A stretch of 64,000 nucleotides of DNA, taken from Macrostomum hystrix. Lineage: Eukaryota; Platyhelminthes; Macrostomidae. This document shows positions 11,295-21,530 of this stretch, piece by piece. Below the pieces are notes generated by a model, which was not told the DNA's origin, searched no databases, and worked only from the letters and a program-made list of their open reading frames with translations. The stretch's first letter is position 1. Every line of letters begins with the position of its first letter. The stretch lies in NCBI GenBank assembly GCA_950097015.1, contig CATNEN010000003.1, positions 8,723,501 through 8,787,500 of the forward strand, in the 5' to 3' direction. Both the position numbers and the translations under genes were made by a program.

Positions 11295-12806
11295 TATACC
11301 TTTTTACGTTCTATTTGATAAAAACTGCAACCAATTTGGCCTCGGCTCAGCTTGACGCAGCCGCAGCAATTTTCCATAGACAGCCGCCGCTAGCAGCAAC
11401 CAATTTGGTAAAAACTGTGAGCTATTTTGCCAGCCTGAAGATATCATCTTATCATTCTTATCATCACTCTGATGGCGAATCGTGGGCCGTACCAAAAGAT
11501 AAGTCAGCTGGATCGAGAGCGAATCATGAGAGCGTACAGGAATGGCGACGACTGGAGAGAGCTTGGCAGAATGATGGGGATGAAGAAACCGACATTGAGG
11601 AACATCGTGATCACGTATGAACGAACTGGTAGAGTTGGCACTCTGCCAAAAGGAGGAGTGAAGAGGATGGCGCTGACGGAGGCTATGGTGGACACCATTG
11701 TTCAATTCGTTGAAGGTCAACCTACTGCGACGCTGCAACAAATGAGAGAGCACCTGCTACACCAACACAATGACGTTGCCAACGTGAGTCTGACCACTAT
11801 CAGTCGTGCTCTGGATGGTCGCCTCATCACCCTGAAGTTGCTGCGCCAGGTACCTGTGAACTGGAACATGCCTGTTACAAAGGAGGCGCGAAGGATGCAC
11901 GTCGAATGGATGCTGGACGAGGGAAGCCAGGTGAACACAATTTTCATGGACGAGTTTGGGGTGAACATCTGGACGGCGAGGACTCAAGGCCGCTCTGCGA
12001 AGGGGCTCCCAGCTGTGAATGTCGTCAGCGGACAGCGTGGGCAGAATCTCACCATCTGCCTGGCCATCTCGCAACTCGGCCTCGTTCACAGCACTCTCGT
12101 TGAAGGAGGCTTTAAGAACGAGCACTTCGTGGAATTCCTCTCTGAGATCGATGTTCTGATGGAAGAGGAGTTTGTACTACTGTCCGATGGGGCACGCGCT
12201 CACCTAGGTGTCCCTGGGATGTCTGAAGGTCATGCTCACCGATTCCTGCCTCCATACTCGCCGTTCATCAACCCGGCGGAGTACGCAGGCTCAGCGCTGA
12301 AGGCCAAGCTGAAAAGGCAACTGCAATCACCTGCCATTCAGCGCGAGGTGGCAGATACTGGACTGGCTGCTGCAGCAGGTGCGACACTGCATCAGCACAG
12401 GATGCGCATTCTGAAGAGAGAAGTGCAGCAAGCACTGAACTGCATCACGCCTCTTAAGTGCCTGCGCTGGATCAACCACTCCCAGACGTACTTCAATCGG
12501 TGCTTGAATGCTGAGGACATAATGTTATGAATTCGTGTTCTGACTTCTGACTGAGGACATATTGTTATCATTCTTTATCGTTATTGTTATGCTATCGCTC
12601 CCTATTTCGCTACTGCTGTTGACAGGGCAGGTCAAATACAGCAGTGAGCTGCTATCTTCAAGCTGGCAAAATAGCTCGCAGTTTTTACCAAATTGGTTGC
12701 TGCTAGCGGCGGCTGTCTATGGAAAATTGCTGCGGCTGCGTCAGGCTGAGCCGAGGCCAAATTGGTTGCAGTTTTTATCAAAGAACGTAGAACGTAGAAA
12801 GGTATA
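11295..12806 (+). mobile_element. Intact Tc1/mariner-superfamily transposon with long TIRs
   Basis: Terminal inverted repeats of about 150 bp (11295-11445 and 12653-12806) flank one transposase gene. The ends read TATACC and GGTATA, consistent with insertion at a TA dinucleotide. Both TIRs contain gcaaccaatttgg twice and gccgccgctagcagcaacc. The right TIR has a short duplication (agaacgtagaacgtag) and few other differences. The element is about 1.5 kb and is nested in the THAP-bearing element. Confidence 0.9.
11472..12530 (+). CDS. Tc1/mariner-type DDE transposase
   Basis: A full 352-codon frame from ATG to TGA inside the TIRs. Residues 1-120 form a helix-turn-helix region (an opening GPYQKIS and LDRERI, then MGMKKPTLRNIV; second helix set near VSLTTISRAL). 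The catalytic core follows: first Asp in IFMDEFGVNIWT (about residue 159), second Asp in LLSDGARAH (about 238) and the Glu in LPPYSPFINPAE (about 267). The family reaction is cut-and-paste transposition into TA. The usual NP.ENLW tail is altered (NPAEYAGSALK) and the second motif reads SDGARAH rather than DNA..H, so it is a divergent IS630-like clade. No stop or frameshift is visible, so the enzyme may still be active. A decayed relative lies at 13898-14774. Confidence 0.9.
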   Translation: MANRGPYQKISQLDRERIMRAYRNGDDWRELGRMMGMKKPTLRNIVITYERTGRVGTLPKGGVKRMALTEAMVDTIVQFVEGQPTATLQQMREHLLHQHNDVANVSLTTISRALDGRLITLKLLRQVPVNWNMPVTKEARRMHVEWMLDEGSQVNTIFMDEFGVNIWTARTQGRSAKGLPAVNVVSGQRGQNLTICLAISQLGLVHSTLVEGGFKNEHFVEFLSEIDVLMEEEFVLLSDGARAHLGVPGMSEGHAHRFLPPYSPFINPAEYAGSALKAKLKRQLQSPAIQREVADTGLAAAAGATLHQHRMRILKREVQQALNCITPLKCLRWINHSQTYFNRCLNAEDIML

Positions 12807-12903
12807 TTTCGCCTGGCAATTTTATAAATTTTGTAATTTATATTTTATAAAAATATAAATGTAAATAAATAAATATAAATATAAAATATATATGCTTCCT
12901 TAC

Positions 12904-13076
12904 GAAATCCAGATTTAAATGATTCAGCTCCAAGATTCGAAGCCATTCTTGTGCTTCGATGGAAAGCTGTGAAGCTGCACTCTTCTTCCGTCCTTCGGAG
13001 GAGCCGAGTAAACTGATGTTAAGCAGCCTCTGACACAACAGAAGCGCGAATTTAGAGACTGCTGCATGAGAGAATT
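12904..13076 (-). pseudogene. THAP zinc-finger exon, apparently frameshifted
   Basis: On the minus strand a good acceptor (gtttccag before 13076) and donor (gtaagg after 12904) bound a coding-like segment. Its first frame reads SRFCCVRGC, then VQLHSFPSKHK, which matches the first half of the THAP C2CH finger (C-x3-C followed by the HSFP turn). A further part that fits the family, EWLRILELNHLNLDF, is in another frame and the first frame meets a TGA, so a single frameshift is inferred. The second half with C-x2-H is absent here or lay on the next exon. It probably encoded the DNA-binding end of the transposase of the surrounding TIR element, though a captured host THAP exon cannot be excluded. 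Confidence 0.55.
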
Positions 13077-13224
13077 CTGGAAACAAATACTTTTCTCCTT
13101 GGTGTGCTGTGCTTTAAAAGAAAAGAAAATTTCTGGAGACGACTGCTGCTGCTGCTGATAATGCGAATTTGGCTATTTGTAGCTGGCCGAATTTTTGTCT
13201 ATGGCATAAAGTGTGTGATGAGAG

Positions 13225-13284
13225 CGAAAACCAAGGACAACTTAATAACTCTTAAGTTGTTATTAAGTTGTCCTTGGCGAAAAC
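13225..13284. repeat. 46-bp palindromic insertion with 7-bp direct repeats
   Basis: The segment 13231-13277 is a hairpin with perfect 19-bp arms (ccaaggacaacttaataac and its complement) around a 9-bp centre. It is bracketed by cgaaaac at 13225-13231 and 13278-13284. The other TIR of the host element (10775-10865) lacks it and has one cgaaaac-equivalent, so this is a clean insertion with a 7-bp target duplication. Confidence 0.8.
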
Positions 13285-13660
13285 TAGATTTTTGCATTGA
13301 GTGACGTATCTTGGGTATTTAAAATCTGTGCTTTAGAGTGCTGTGCTATTTTTAGAAGCAGATTTATTAAGGCTTTTTGCAGCCCATTTGGTCTTACAAG
13401 CGTTTAATTTAATCCAAGATCTGCCTGATAAAGTATCTCAGCTTTAGTCTATGGCCACAAGGATGCCATAGCGGCATTTAATTTGGTCCAATAAGCATCA
13501 ATTTGGTCCATAGCAGATTGCAAGCCCGAGCAAGAGTTTAACAAATGCCAATGCCAAGTTAGACAATTCCAATTGTGTCTAGTTTCGTTTGGGCCACAAA
13601 CGATTGCGTCGATGGAAATTGTGAACTAAGTAAATTTTTGCGCGCCTTTCGGGCGTCGAA

Positions 13661-13787
13661 ACAGGAATACAACAGATTGCTTATCTGCTAATAGTCTATG
13701 GTCAAGCCGCCCCCCATCTTTGGATATTCCCAACGGGTTATATTTGGATATACCCATTTGCAGATGAGCAATCTGTATATTCCTGTA
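13661..13787. repeat. Short inverted-repeat (MITE-like) segment
   Basis: Arms of 27-28 bp at 13661-13688 and 13760-13787 (acaggaata, cagattgct and atctgc) face each other across about 70 bp. It lies in the non-coding part of the decayed transposon and may be a separate miniature insertion. I could not confirm a target duplication. Confidence 0.6.
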
Positions 13788-13897
13788 TCAATGCGTTTGC
13801 TAGTATATTTTTTATTCAATACAACAAAGCTGAATAAACAGATTGACTCTTAAAGCAGTCATCGGACTTCAGATCCACCTGTCTCTTCACAACAAAT

Positions 13898-14774
13898 TCA
13901 AAATACCTCTGGATCCCCGATCTGATGCACACAAGGGTAACCGGAGAATATTTGGCTCCTTGCTTGGTCTCTAGCGTGAATTAGAAAAATCTCAAATACT
14001 CGTTCAGCATTGTCGACTCCATGGTAACCAGATCGGCCGCGCTGCTCTTGTTTCGAACAAACCCCACAAAGCGGCCTCCATGCACGTACATCTGCTATCG
14101 ACTCGTACGGGGCAAAGCTTTCTAGTACGCGCTGACCTTGACGACCACGACCCTGCTTTCTTCGAGTCCAAATGTCAAATCTAGTTTCGTCCAGATAATT
14201 TAGATAAACTCCGGGATCAAGACCCGTCAGCCATTCAGCAAACTCCTGCCTTCTCGCAACTGTCTGCAGGCTGTTGCGTACCGTTGGAATAGCGTCTCTA
14301 CCAAGAACTTTCAGTGTTATCAACTGCTTTTCCATAGCTCTGCTGATAGTCGAGATGCTAACAACCAACTGGAATTGTTCGTTCAACTTTTGCTGCATTT
14401 GCTGCAACGTCAACAGAGGGTTTCTCTCGATTTCACTGAGTAGCAGTTGGACCTGACGCTCAAGCAACTTGCTCTGGCGATTGCCACCCCTTCGCAGACG
14501 ATTTCTTCTGCCCGTGGTTTCAACGCGCAGATAGATGCTGTAAACCGTCTTTTTTAACATTCAGCAACCTTGCAATGTCCTTTGGGTGTTCACCTCTGTC
14601 GAGCGCTTCGATCACTAGCCCATGGCGTTCGTTCGAGAGTCTAGCATATGGTCCACGATTCTCTTGCTGATCTGCAGCAGTTGCAAATGAGGAATTGCTT
14701 CCGTCCTCACTACTCTTGTCAGTCATGCCTAAATTTAAATCTAAGAGGGAAACTAAGAAAACGCTATGTTCCAA
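13898..14774 (-). pseudogene. Frameshifted Tc1/mariner-type transposase
   Basis: Two overlapping minus-strand frames together resemble the transposase at 11472-12530. The first (14774-14520) has the opening block ENRGPYARLSNERHG and a helix-turn-helix. The second (14560-13898) continues with LLTLQQMQQKLNEQ, STISRAMEKQLITLK and the first catalytic Asp in YLDETRFDIWT. A frameshift separates them at about 14530. The second Asp and the final PPYSP..NP.E block are not intact, and the frame ends at a premature stop. This copy is inactive. Confidence 0.85.
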
Positions 14775-14893
14775 ATTACAAGTTTGTAAATGCCGCTATG
14801 GCATCCTTGTGACCATCGACTAAGGCTGAAATTCTCTAGCAGACAGACCTTGGATTAAATTAAATGCTTGTAAGACCAAATGGGCTGCAAAAA

Positions 14894-15435
14894 TCTATAT
14901 TACACTCAAATCGGATTGGCCAGGAAGAATAATTGGTTTCTATTTTTAGACCACCCATGAGAGCTAGTCAAATCTAATTATGTAACAATGAGCTGTTGCT
15001 ATTTTTAGAAACATAATTAGACTACTTATAGGCGTTGAAATAAGTAGTCAAATTTGATTAGTCGGGACAGAATCCAGGATCCAGGAGCTTCGGATTGCTT
15101 ATTAAGAGTTTGAGAGTTGAATTATAATTTCAGTAAAGCAATTTGTCTTCTTCACAAAGGCCATTCCCTGGCTGTACAGCTGGTCCAACTGGGCTAGGTG
15201 TATGTCTTTCTTTTCTATATATCACCCCGCAGCCCAATTGAAGCATAAATAGTAAATATTTCTCCAACTGAACACCGTATGGTCTTATCTTGTTAGCCTA
15301 GCTGTGTAGTATAAATATGATATATTTGAAATTCTTTTTGTTCTATAAAAAAAACAGATTGGATTTACCAGATTTTAGAGTTTTATTAAGAAACTTATAT
15401 CGGCTAAATCTGATTCAATAAAACCTTTCTTTCAG
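14894..15435. other. Spacer with a fragmentary inverted repeat
   Basis: No gene is recognised. Between about 14956 and 15062 the words gctagtcaaatctaattatg and cataattagactact face each other, followed by agtagtcaaatttgattag, so a degraded hairpin element is likely. The sequence just before 15436 (acctttctttcag) is a good splice or trans-splice acceptor for the AIMP2 leader. Confidence 0.5.
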
Positions 15436-15462
15436 CTTTAGTTAGACTCAGACGACAATAAA

Positions 15463-17097
15463 ATGTCCGGCATGTACGCTTGTCAACCGTTTGTGAATTC
15501 CTCAGAGGCGGTTAGTTCATTGCCAACCTGCATGTATAAAATGGCTAATTTAGTGGCGCCAGTTCAACAGTCTGACACTAACGCTGGCGCCGCATCCATT
15601 ATTGACGCCTGTCGATTAGAGAGATTGCGAGGCGATCTGTTCACATTAGCTAGAATTTGCGGCATTTTACCGCCCACCGCTGCTGCACCTGCTGCTGCTA
15701 GTACTTCGGCTTCTACCAACAAACCTGCCACTGCTTCTGCTGCTGTGTATGATAATGTCTATATATAAATTTGTACACAGCAAGTAACAATAAATTATTA
15801 CCCTAGGGGTACTGCCAGTCGGGGGTCGTTTGCCAACCGTTTGCCAACACGCGATGACAACATTAAAATTTTGCCCTCCTACCTACAGTCACCCCCCGTT
15901 TGAAATATGTAACAGCAACACTGAATAAACAATAATGTGGTATTTAAAGCAGGGCTGTGGGCACTGGCACATCATTTGGTGACACTAGACCCACAACCAG
16001 CGAAGATGCAATTCTGCACGTTTCGCTGACTACTGAGCACACACGCACACAGATACTGTACGCAGGCACACACACACACAGGTGTCTATATCTGCCCTGA
16101 ATTTCTCATCGTCAGGCAGTTTAAACTTCACTGCGTCTGGACGGTTGACCATCAAGGTCGTAAATTGCACGACAAACCCCTTAAGCCTTCTCTCCGCATC
16201 TGCGCCCCAAATGAATGTGGCCTCGCCGCGGAATCGAACTCAGGGACCTTAGTGCGAGAGACAAACGAGTTAACCCTCCAACACTGAATTATCAGCTATT
16301 CAATGATAGTTGAATGAATGCTAAGCCCTAGTTTTATACTGTTTTATAATGCCAGAGTCAACAGCGGCATCAAGCAGGCGACCAACACCGCCGGCGCAGC
16401 TAAGAAGCCATCCGTGCCGTCTCATCCGCCTGCGCTGGCTTCCGCGTCATCATTTACCCCGGCGACGCCTCCAGTGAGCCTGTCGTTGCAGTGCTCGCCT
16501 AGTAGGCCGCCAATCGCCGTGCTTTTACTTGTGGAAGTGTTGCGCACACAGCGTGGCGTGCCCGTCTACCTGGACACGCACGGTCGAGTAACCAACGGCG
16601 TCGTTTCTTCGCCCTCGCCATCGGTGGCTCGTCTAATCTCTCGCCTACGCCAGGCTAATCCGGATCGACGAATGTCGGCTAAGATCTGTCTAGACTTAGT
16701 CTGGTCAGAATCTGTCGCTGTTAATTATGGCAACGATTGCTGCCTAATTGACAATGCGTTCTCTGGCCAACCAATACTTGGAGAAGTGTTAGCATTGCGT
16801 CTAATTAATCTCGTCGCCGATGGCAAAGCTTTGCCCACAGCTGACCAGCTACTGGATCTGTCTGATCAGTTGCAAACTGGCCGGCGAGTTTCGGACCAGA
16901 GAATGGCCGAACTGCTTAGCCAATCTGACAATCCTAAGCAGACTAGTCTGGGCCAGCTTCTAGCCTGGTCTGTGCTGACCTCGGCTGCCGCTTCGACAAT
17001 TAACAACGCCGGCCTCAACGCGGCAGTCGCTAAGTTTTCTAATAGCCTAAATTCTTCCCAACCATTTGCTAGTTTCTGTCGCGACTTGGTTAAATAA
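15463..17097 (+). CDS. AIMP2: Multisynthetase complex scaffold AIMP2 (p38)
   Basis: Two exons, 15463-15746 and 16356-17097. The donor GT/gtatga and acceptor tgccag/AGTC agree in phase and give about 341 residues (human 320). The hallmark N-terminal motif LPTCMYKMANL is at residues 21-31, the lysyl-tRNA-synthetase-binding region of AIMP2. A short Leu-containing helix (about 48-68) stands where the family has a leucine zipper, then comes a long Ala/Ser/Pro-rich linker. The C-terminal half fits the GST-like domain, with LLLVEVL, LGQLLAWSVL near residue 290 and an ending PFASFCRDLVK that parallels the family end. The role is scaffolding of the cytosolic aminoacyl-tRNA synthetase complex. The intron contains an antisense SINE. 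A cttctttcag/C acceptor upstream suggests a 5' leader intron or trans-splice site. Confidence 0.85.
15945..16285 (-). mobile_element. tRNA-derived SINE (family 1), in the AIMP2 intron
   Basis: Reverse-oriented copy with the head at the right (ggaatcgaactcagggacct, gcaaacgag equivalents) and the body words catcatttggtgacac, ctgactactgagcaca and cacacaggtgt. A few bases are lost between head and body. Antisense to the gene. Confidence 0.85.
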
Positions 17098-19042
17098 GAA
17101 TTGCATTAATTTGCACAGACATAAAGCACAGCAGTTGAGTTTGTTTTACCGGTTTGATTCTGATTACGCAGGTGTTGCAAGGAAGTAATAACTTATGAAT
17201 ATTAGTGAAGTGCCTGACCTTAGTATAAAGTAATAATATCACCCTTCCCACGAGTCAGACGCCTTCAATCTGTGGCCAGGGTGAATTCCGAAAAAAGTAG
17301 CGTTGATGCTGGCGCTAGAATGCTCTGACGATCCTCTCGCTTTGGTCAGGGAGAAGCGTCGCGCTTGCAGAAAAGTAGCCAAGAGTCGAACTCTGATCTC
17401 GCACAGGATTAAGATTGATGCACAACTGCTGGATCGCCGGACACCCTCAACTTAATCTTGTTAGTTGGATGGGATAAAAATATTTATCCTTTGGTCTTGG
17501 CCTTCGCAGGGGCATTTTTAGCGCAGAAAAGTAGGGGTAGCAGGCTCATCGCCTGGTTTATATTATTAGAAACTGACGTCAGATAACCAAGGGGTCTGTT
17601 GCTAAAAATAGAAACTGACGTCACTCATACGTTGGTTATACGTAGGAGGGAGTATCCTAGGACACGCAGACTTATTACTAAAAATGGAACATAAGTCATA
17701 AATACAAATACAGGCAGGCAAAGAGATTCCACACGCTGACATGCACAAAAGGCCCATCCCCACCACGCAGGGGGATAGTGTCGCCTACCCCGATTCAAAT
17801 GCAGAGGCAAGACCTGAAAGGAGATATTCGATTTGGAGCGAACAGTGGCATTCCTAGTTAGCGTGGGCGTTGATTTAAAGTTAGATCACGCCTAGGTGCA
17901 AAAATTGACAAAGCTAAAGTAGTAAACTAGCGACTCGCTTCATTAGCAGCTGGAGTTATAGTCCAACGCATAATTAAGCAACAGTGGACCACTCACAATG
18001 CTTTTCCCGGATGGGGTTCCAAGCCTGATTGAGTCATATTCCATTTAGACTCATCAATTCTTTACACATTTGGCATAAAATTCTTACCTCTTAGCTTTAA
18101 AATTTTATTGCGAGCATCGATTACAAAAAATTGCAACTCCTGCGTGTTGCTACTTTAATTAGAAATATTTGTGTGTTTTTGAGTGTTCTGCTTTAATCTG
18201 CTTTTATCTCATCATTTTTCTCACGTATTTATCCAAGTCCAACTACAAGTGTATTTAGCTTCTAATTTTCTTTATGCTGGGACTGCAGAAGCAGAAAAGC
18301 AGAAGCTATACTGTTACTATTTTTTCTTTTGGTGTTTGTTAATCCTTTCGATAGCATCATATAGAACTTACTGACTAACCTTATTTTGTATTTTTATTTA
18401 AATCGTCTCTGACCCATCTTCAGTTGTCCATTGTGCACGCAAATTTTAGCTTCTACCCCTAATTACGCTCGTATATTTTGAAACAAATCAGATTATTCAA
18501 GCAAACACAGCTTTTAACGAAAATTAAAAATACGTACGAGTTTAATGCTTATTGAATAATGTTTATATTTGTGTTTTTGTTTTGTCTTCCTTTCGTGAGC
18601 GATTGGCTAAACCAAGAAAATTAAAATCTTAGTGAAATATAGATCCGGATAAGCATGTAAGCCTGTGTGAAGTGAAAAACAGCAATTTGTTGCTTGTTTG
18701 TGTCTTTCCTTCTTTCATAGAAACTTTACCTAACTTTTAGCATCTAGGGAATTTTATGTAGCCTAGTGGTTCATTGTTTAAAATGTCTACGGATTGAATA
18801 GTTGTTTATAGCATTTTAAAGAGCTGAGAAGAAGCTGCGGCTGTGCCATCTGGCCTATTCTCTCTGTATCCAAGTTATTGAGCACGACAATTTCAGGATT
18901 TTGCTAGCATGCTTTAAATGTAAAACAAATGTTATCAAAGAAATACTGGCATGCAGCAGTTTTATAACAAAAGCATTCCAACTAGTCTTATCACAGCATA
19001 GCACGTGAAAAGACAGGTATCAGCAAGTACTGGTTAAATGGT
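17098..19042. other. Long intergenic region with no recognised gene
   Basis: Nearly 2 kb between AIMP2 and the otopetrin gene, which converge. At about 17370-17460, on the minus strand, a tRNA-like stretch with a B-box-like agagttcgactct follows ggcgatccagcag; it does not fold into a convincing tRNA and is probably a SINE relic. The part from 18100 to 19000 is AT-rich. No frame has coding composition. Confidence 0.5.
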
Positions 19043-20821
19043 TCAGTCTTCTAAGTCATCCGGGAAATCGATTTCCATTATCTGCTCACAGCTTCGCGCT
19101 TCTCGTCCCGCGCTGTTGCATTGTTCGGCTTCGTCGTCGCAATGCTTCTTGAAATCGTGAATGCAGGCGATGGAGTGAAAGCGGAAGAATACCTGCAGAG
19201 GTATTGTGAAAAGCGCCAGCACTAACGAGGCGTCGTCCATATGGCTTTTGGGAAAAAAGAATTCGAAGCATATTGTGTTAAATAGCCACTGAGAACCATT
19301 GAGCAACATTAGTACGGTTAGCAGCGCGTGTCCGTTCGATCTTCTTTTGGAGCGCATCTTGCACAGTAGGGCGCACTCCAGTGTGAAAACTTGAAGAAGA
19401 CTCTGGCTGATATTTAACGCAGAGCAAATGGCCGTCAAAATGTCCCTCGACATTAATTTCGGATCGTGGTAGTGATTAGGAATCCTATCGAAACAACATA
19501 TACTAAATGTGAAAACGTCGTTGATTGCGATGGCCAATACGCCTAGCCATAGAAGCATCCGGTCTGTTTTGTGTGTTCTGGTCAATTTCTGCGAGCGCTT
19601 ATTTGTATTGAGAGTTTTCAGCAGAAGACAGTTGCATGCAATGCCGCAGGTGTATAGCATTATCAGGGTTGAGTAGAATGCTATCTCTGACTCATTTTTG
19701 TGTTTGCTGTAGGCCTTCACAAAAATGGCCACAGCCAATGCGGTTAGCAAAGCGCCTATTCCACAGCCGATGATTCCCGAGTACTTCCTTAGAATCATGC
19801 GCTCAGCCCTCCTTCTACGTTTGCTATTTAGAGACTCCGAGCAAAGTAAAGCTGCTCGTATTGTCTCGGTTTTCAAGGCCTCTTTTGTAGCCAACTTCCG
19901 GATCGCTTCGGCCAATTTTCCCATGTTGTTCATAAAGGCTAGCATCATCAGTGCGCTCATGACGTAATACTCTATTAGAAATGGATAGAGCGCCCTGATA
20001 ATTACGTCTAGTTCATGCTCTTGCTGCTCGTTAGCTTTTGCCGTGCTATTCACAACTTCTCGCAGTTCAAAGCCAACATTAACGAACCAGGCAGTGATGT
20101 TTGTTGTAAGGACGTGCACCGCCGAAAACCAGGTGGCTGTCAGCTTCCACTGAACGCTTATTCGATGATGCATCAGAAAAAATCTAGTCTGTATAATTAT
20201 GAATATGAGGAGCTGCAGACGCCTGAACACTTCTAAAAGTTCCACTGAGACTGTAACCGACGGAGAATCCTTCGATGCAATAACACCGCACGTTATCTCA
20301 ATCACTATCGACAGGCAGGAAAAGAAGGAAAATATTAGCGACGTAGCAATGAAAAGTCTCGACGGAGAACTGCTTAATCCTTTTGACAGCGTGATACATC
20401 GGCTGACGTTTCTCAGCACGATCGTCCTGCCAGTGTCCAGAGTTGCTAGACCCATTTTGCCCGTAGTCAGCTGCAGCTCGACCGTTGGAATGCTTCCTTG
20501 CGCAATGACACTTCTCTGTAGATATACTAGAGCAACGATGGCTGGCACAAGGTAGCAACACTTGATAGCGTAGCAGGCCCACCCAATTGTAGTTCGCAAG
20601 TTTTCGTTCGCTGCTTCAAGGAACACCTGCGTCTCAACTATGGTCACCACAAAGCCGAGGACCATCATCAGCAATGCGTAGATCAAGCATTTCAATTTTA
20701 ACAACAGAGTGGCTTCTATGCTAACCCCATGCTGCTTCTTGGAGTTACATTGCGATTCGTTCGAACGCGATGCTTGTAGAAGTGGCTGGCATTCGCTGAC
20801 CTCCACATCCAATTCGGCGAT
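19043..20821 (-). CDS. Otopetrin-like proton channel
   Basis: One exon encodes about 592 residues with roughly twelve hydrophobic segments. Family landmarks include IIIQTRFFLMHHR near residue 205, then a helix reading VLTTNITAWF, IEYYVMSALMMLAFMNNMG near 290 (the end of the first half), and a last helix ending FFRFHSIACIHDF, the typical otopetrin finish. Otopetrins are plasma-membrane proton-selective channels used in acid sensing and gravity organs. The cytoplasmic tail after the last helix is acidic. There is no ATG at the left end of the frame: the frame runs into tttttcaacag/ATC, a splice acceptor at 20822, so a short first exon lies further right and was not found. Family assignment comes from the overall pattern and these motifs; the paralogue number is unknown. 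Confidence 0.8.
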   Translation of the reverse strand: MAELDVEVSECQPLLQASRSNESQCNSKKQHGVSIEATLLLKLKCLIYALLMMVLGFVVTIVETQVFLEAANENLRTTIGWACYAIKCCYLVPAIVALVYLQRSVIAQGSIPTVELQLTTGKMGLATLDTGRTIVLRNVSRCITLSKGLSSSPSRLFIATSLIFSFFSCLSIVIEITCGVIASKDSPSVTVSVELLEVFRRLQLLIFIIIQTRFFLMHHRISVQWKLTATWFSAVHVLTTNITAWFVNVGFELREVVNSTAKANEQQEHELDVIIRALYPFLIEYYVMSALMMLAFMNNMGKLAEAIRKLATKEALKTETIRAALLCSESLNSKRRRRAERMILRKYSGIIGCGIGALLTALAVAIFVKAYSKHKNESEIAFYSTLIMLYTCGIACNCLLLKTLNTNKRSQKLTRTHKTDRMLLWLGVLAIAINDVFTFSICCFDRIPNHYHDPKLMSRDILTAICSALNISQSLLQVFTLECALLCKMRSKRRSNGHALLTVLMLLNGSQWLFNTICFEFFFPKSHMDDASLVLALFTIPLQVFFRFHSIACIHDFKKHCDDEAEQCNSAGREARSCEQIMEIDFPDDLED

Positions 20822-21530
20822 CTGTTGAAAATTTTTTTATTTCAAACAAAGGATCTTTTTTAAATAAAAGTTGATAAAATTGATGTAAGACAATCCCCAC
20901 CCCACCCCACTATACTAAAAATGAAATGCTTGGTTGGTTGGTTGGTTGGTTGGTTGGTTGGTTGTAATTGATTTTCTCCCGAACGGCTCAACCGATTTTC
21001 ACCATTTCTTCACCAAAAGATGCTAAATATGGGGACAATTATACACGTATTTTAATTAAGCTTAACTTTATTGCTAAAGGGATTAAATAGTCGAAAAACA
21101 TGATTTTTCAAAGGTCAAACATCTTGGCCTATTGAGAATTTTACTCACTGCCACTGAATTAGAATTGCATCGTCAAATTGCGCAACAACCCCTAGCTGAT
21201 TGAATTTGAAGCCTGCACTCTGGAGACAAATTGGAAATAAATGTACACAACCAACCGCGAGACTGAGTGTACTCTATTTTCTTACTTCATTGTACAAAGC
21301 CAGAACTTTGAGAATTCATTTTATAAGGCTGATTTTTGCACCCACTAACCAACAGTCGGAATAGCCGATGTGTAGGCACTAGGAATAGGTTAGGCTAGGC
21401 TAGGGTTCGATTCTGCACTGCGTCAAATCATTTAGACTAATTTTCAGCCAGTAGTGATTGAAGACTATTTTAATTTATTTTTTTCATTTCGTAAATAAAA
21501 TATCATAAATCATAGCACACCGGCTAAAAC
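20822..21530. other. Spacer with GGTT microsatellite and repeat-like segment
   Basis: A (GGTT)n run at 20930-20964 is followed at once by gattttctcccgaacggctc and aaccgattttcacc. Adjacent GGTT runs and an 'accgatttt' block are commonly seen in dispersed invertebrate repeats, so this may be a mobile-element edge. The missing first exon of the otopetrin could lie here or further right, but I did not find it. Confidence 0.5.
20930..20964. repeat. (GGTT)n microsatellite
   Basis: Eight to nine uninterrupted TTGG units. Confidence 0.95.

Larger units (their letters stand above)
10770..13342. mobile_element. Degenerate TIR transposon with THAP exon (P-element-like)
   Basis: Inverted copies of a segment of about 90 bp lie at 10775-10865 and 13196-13338. 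They share aatacccaaga, gcgtcactcaatgcaaaaat (one mismatch), ctctcatcacacactttatg and ccatagaca. The right copy is interrupted by a 46-bp palindrome. Between them is a minus-strand exon with half of a THAP zinc finger, a DNA-binding module typical of P-element-type transposases, and a complete Tc1/mariner-type element inserted later. No other transposase sequence of the outer element is recognised, so it is likely a deleted copy. Class assignment rests on the THAP exon alone. Confidence 0.55.
13374..14893 (-). mobile_element. Decayed Tc1/mariner-type transposon
   Basis: Inverted repeats of about 100 bp at 13375-13475 and 14785-14893 begin TTTTTGCAGCCCATTTGG and share cttacaagc, tttaatttaatccaag and tgccatagcggcattta. 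Between them is a frameshifted minus-strand transposase related to the intact one at 11472-12530. The copy is about 1.5 kb. A further short inverted repeat lies inside its 3' end at 13661-13787. Confidence 0.85.

Noticed and set aside
17370-17460. tRNA gene on the minus strand
   Set aside because: It has a B-box-like loop but the acceptor and T stems do not pair properly; more likely a SINE relic.
20930-21070. Helitron end
   Set aside because: GGTT runs next to an accgatttt block recall several invertebrate repeats, but no CTRR hairpin end or helicase was found.
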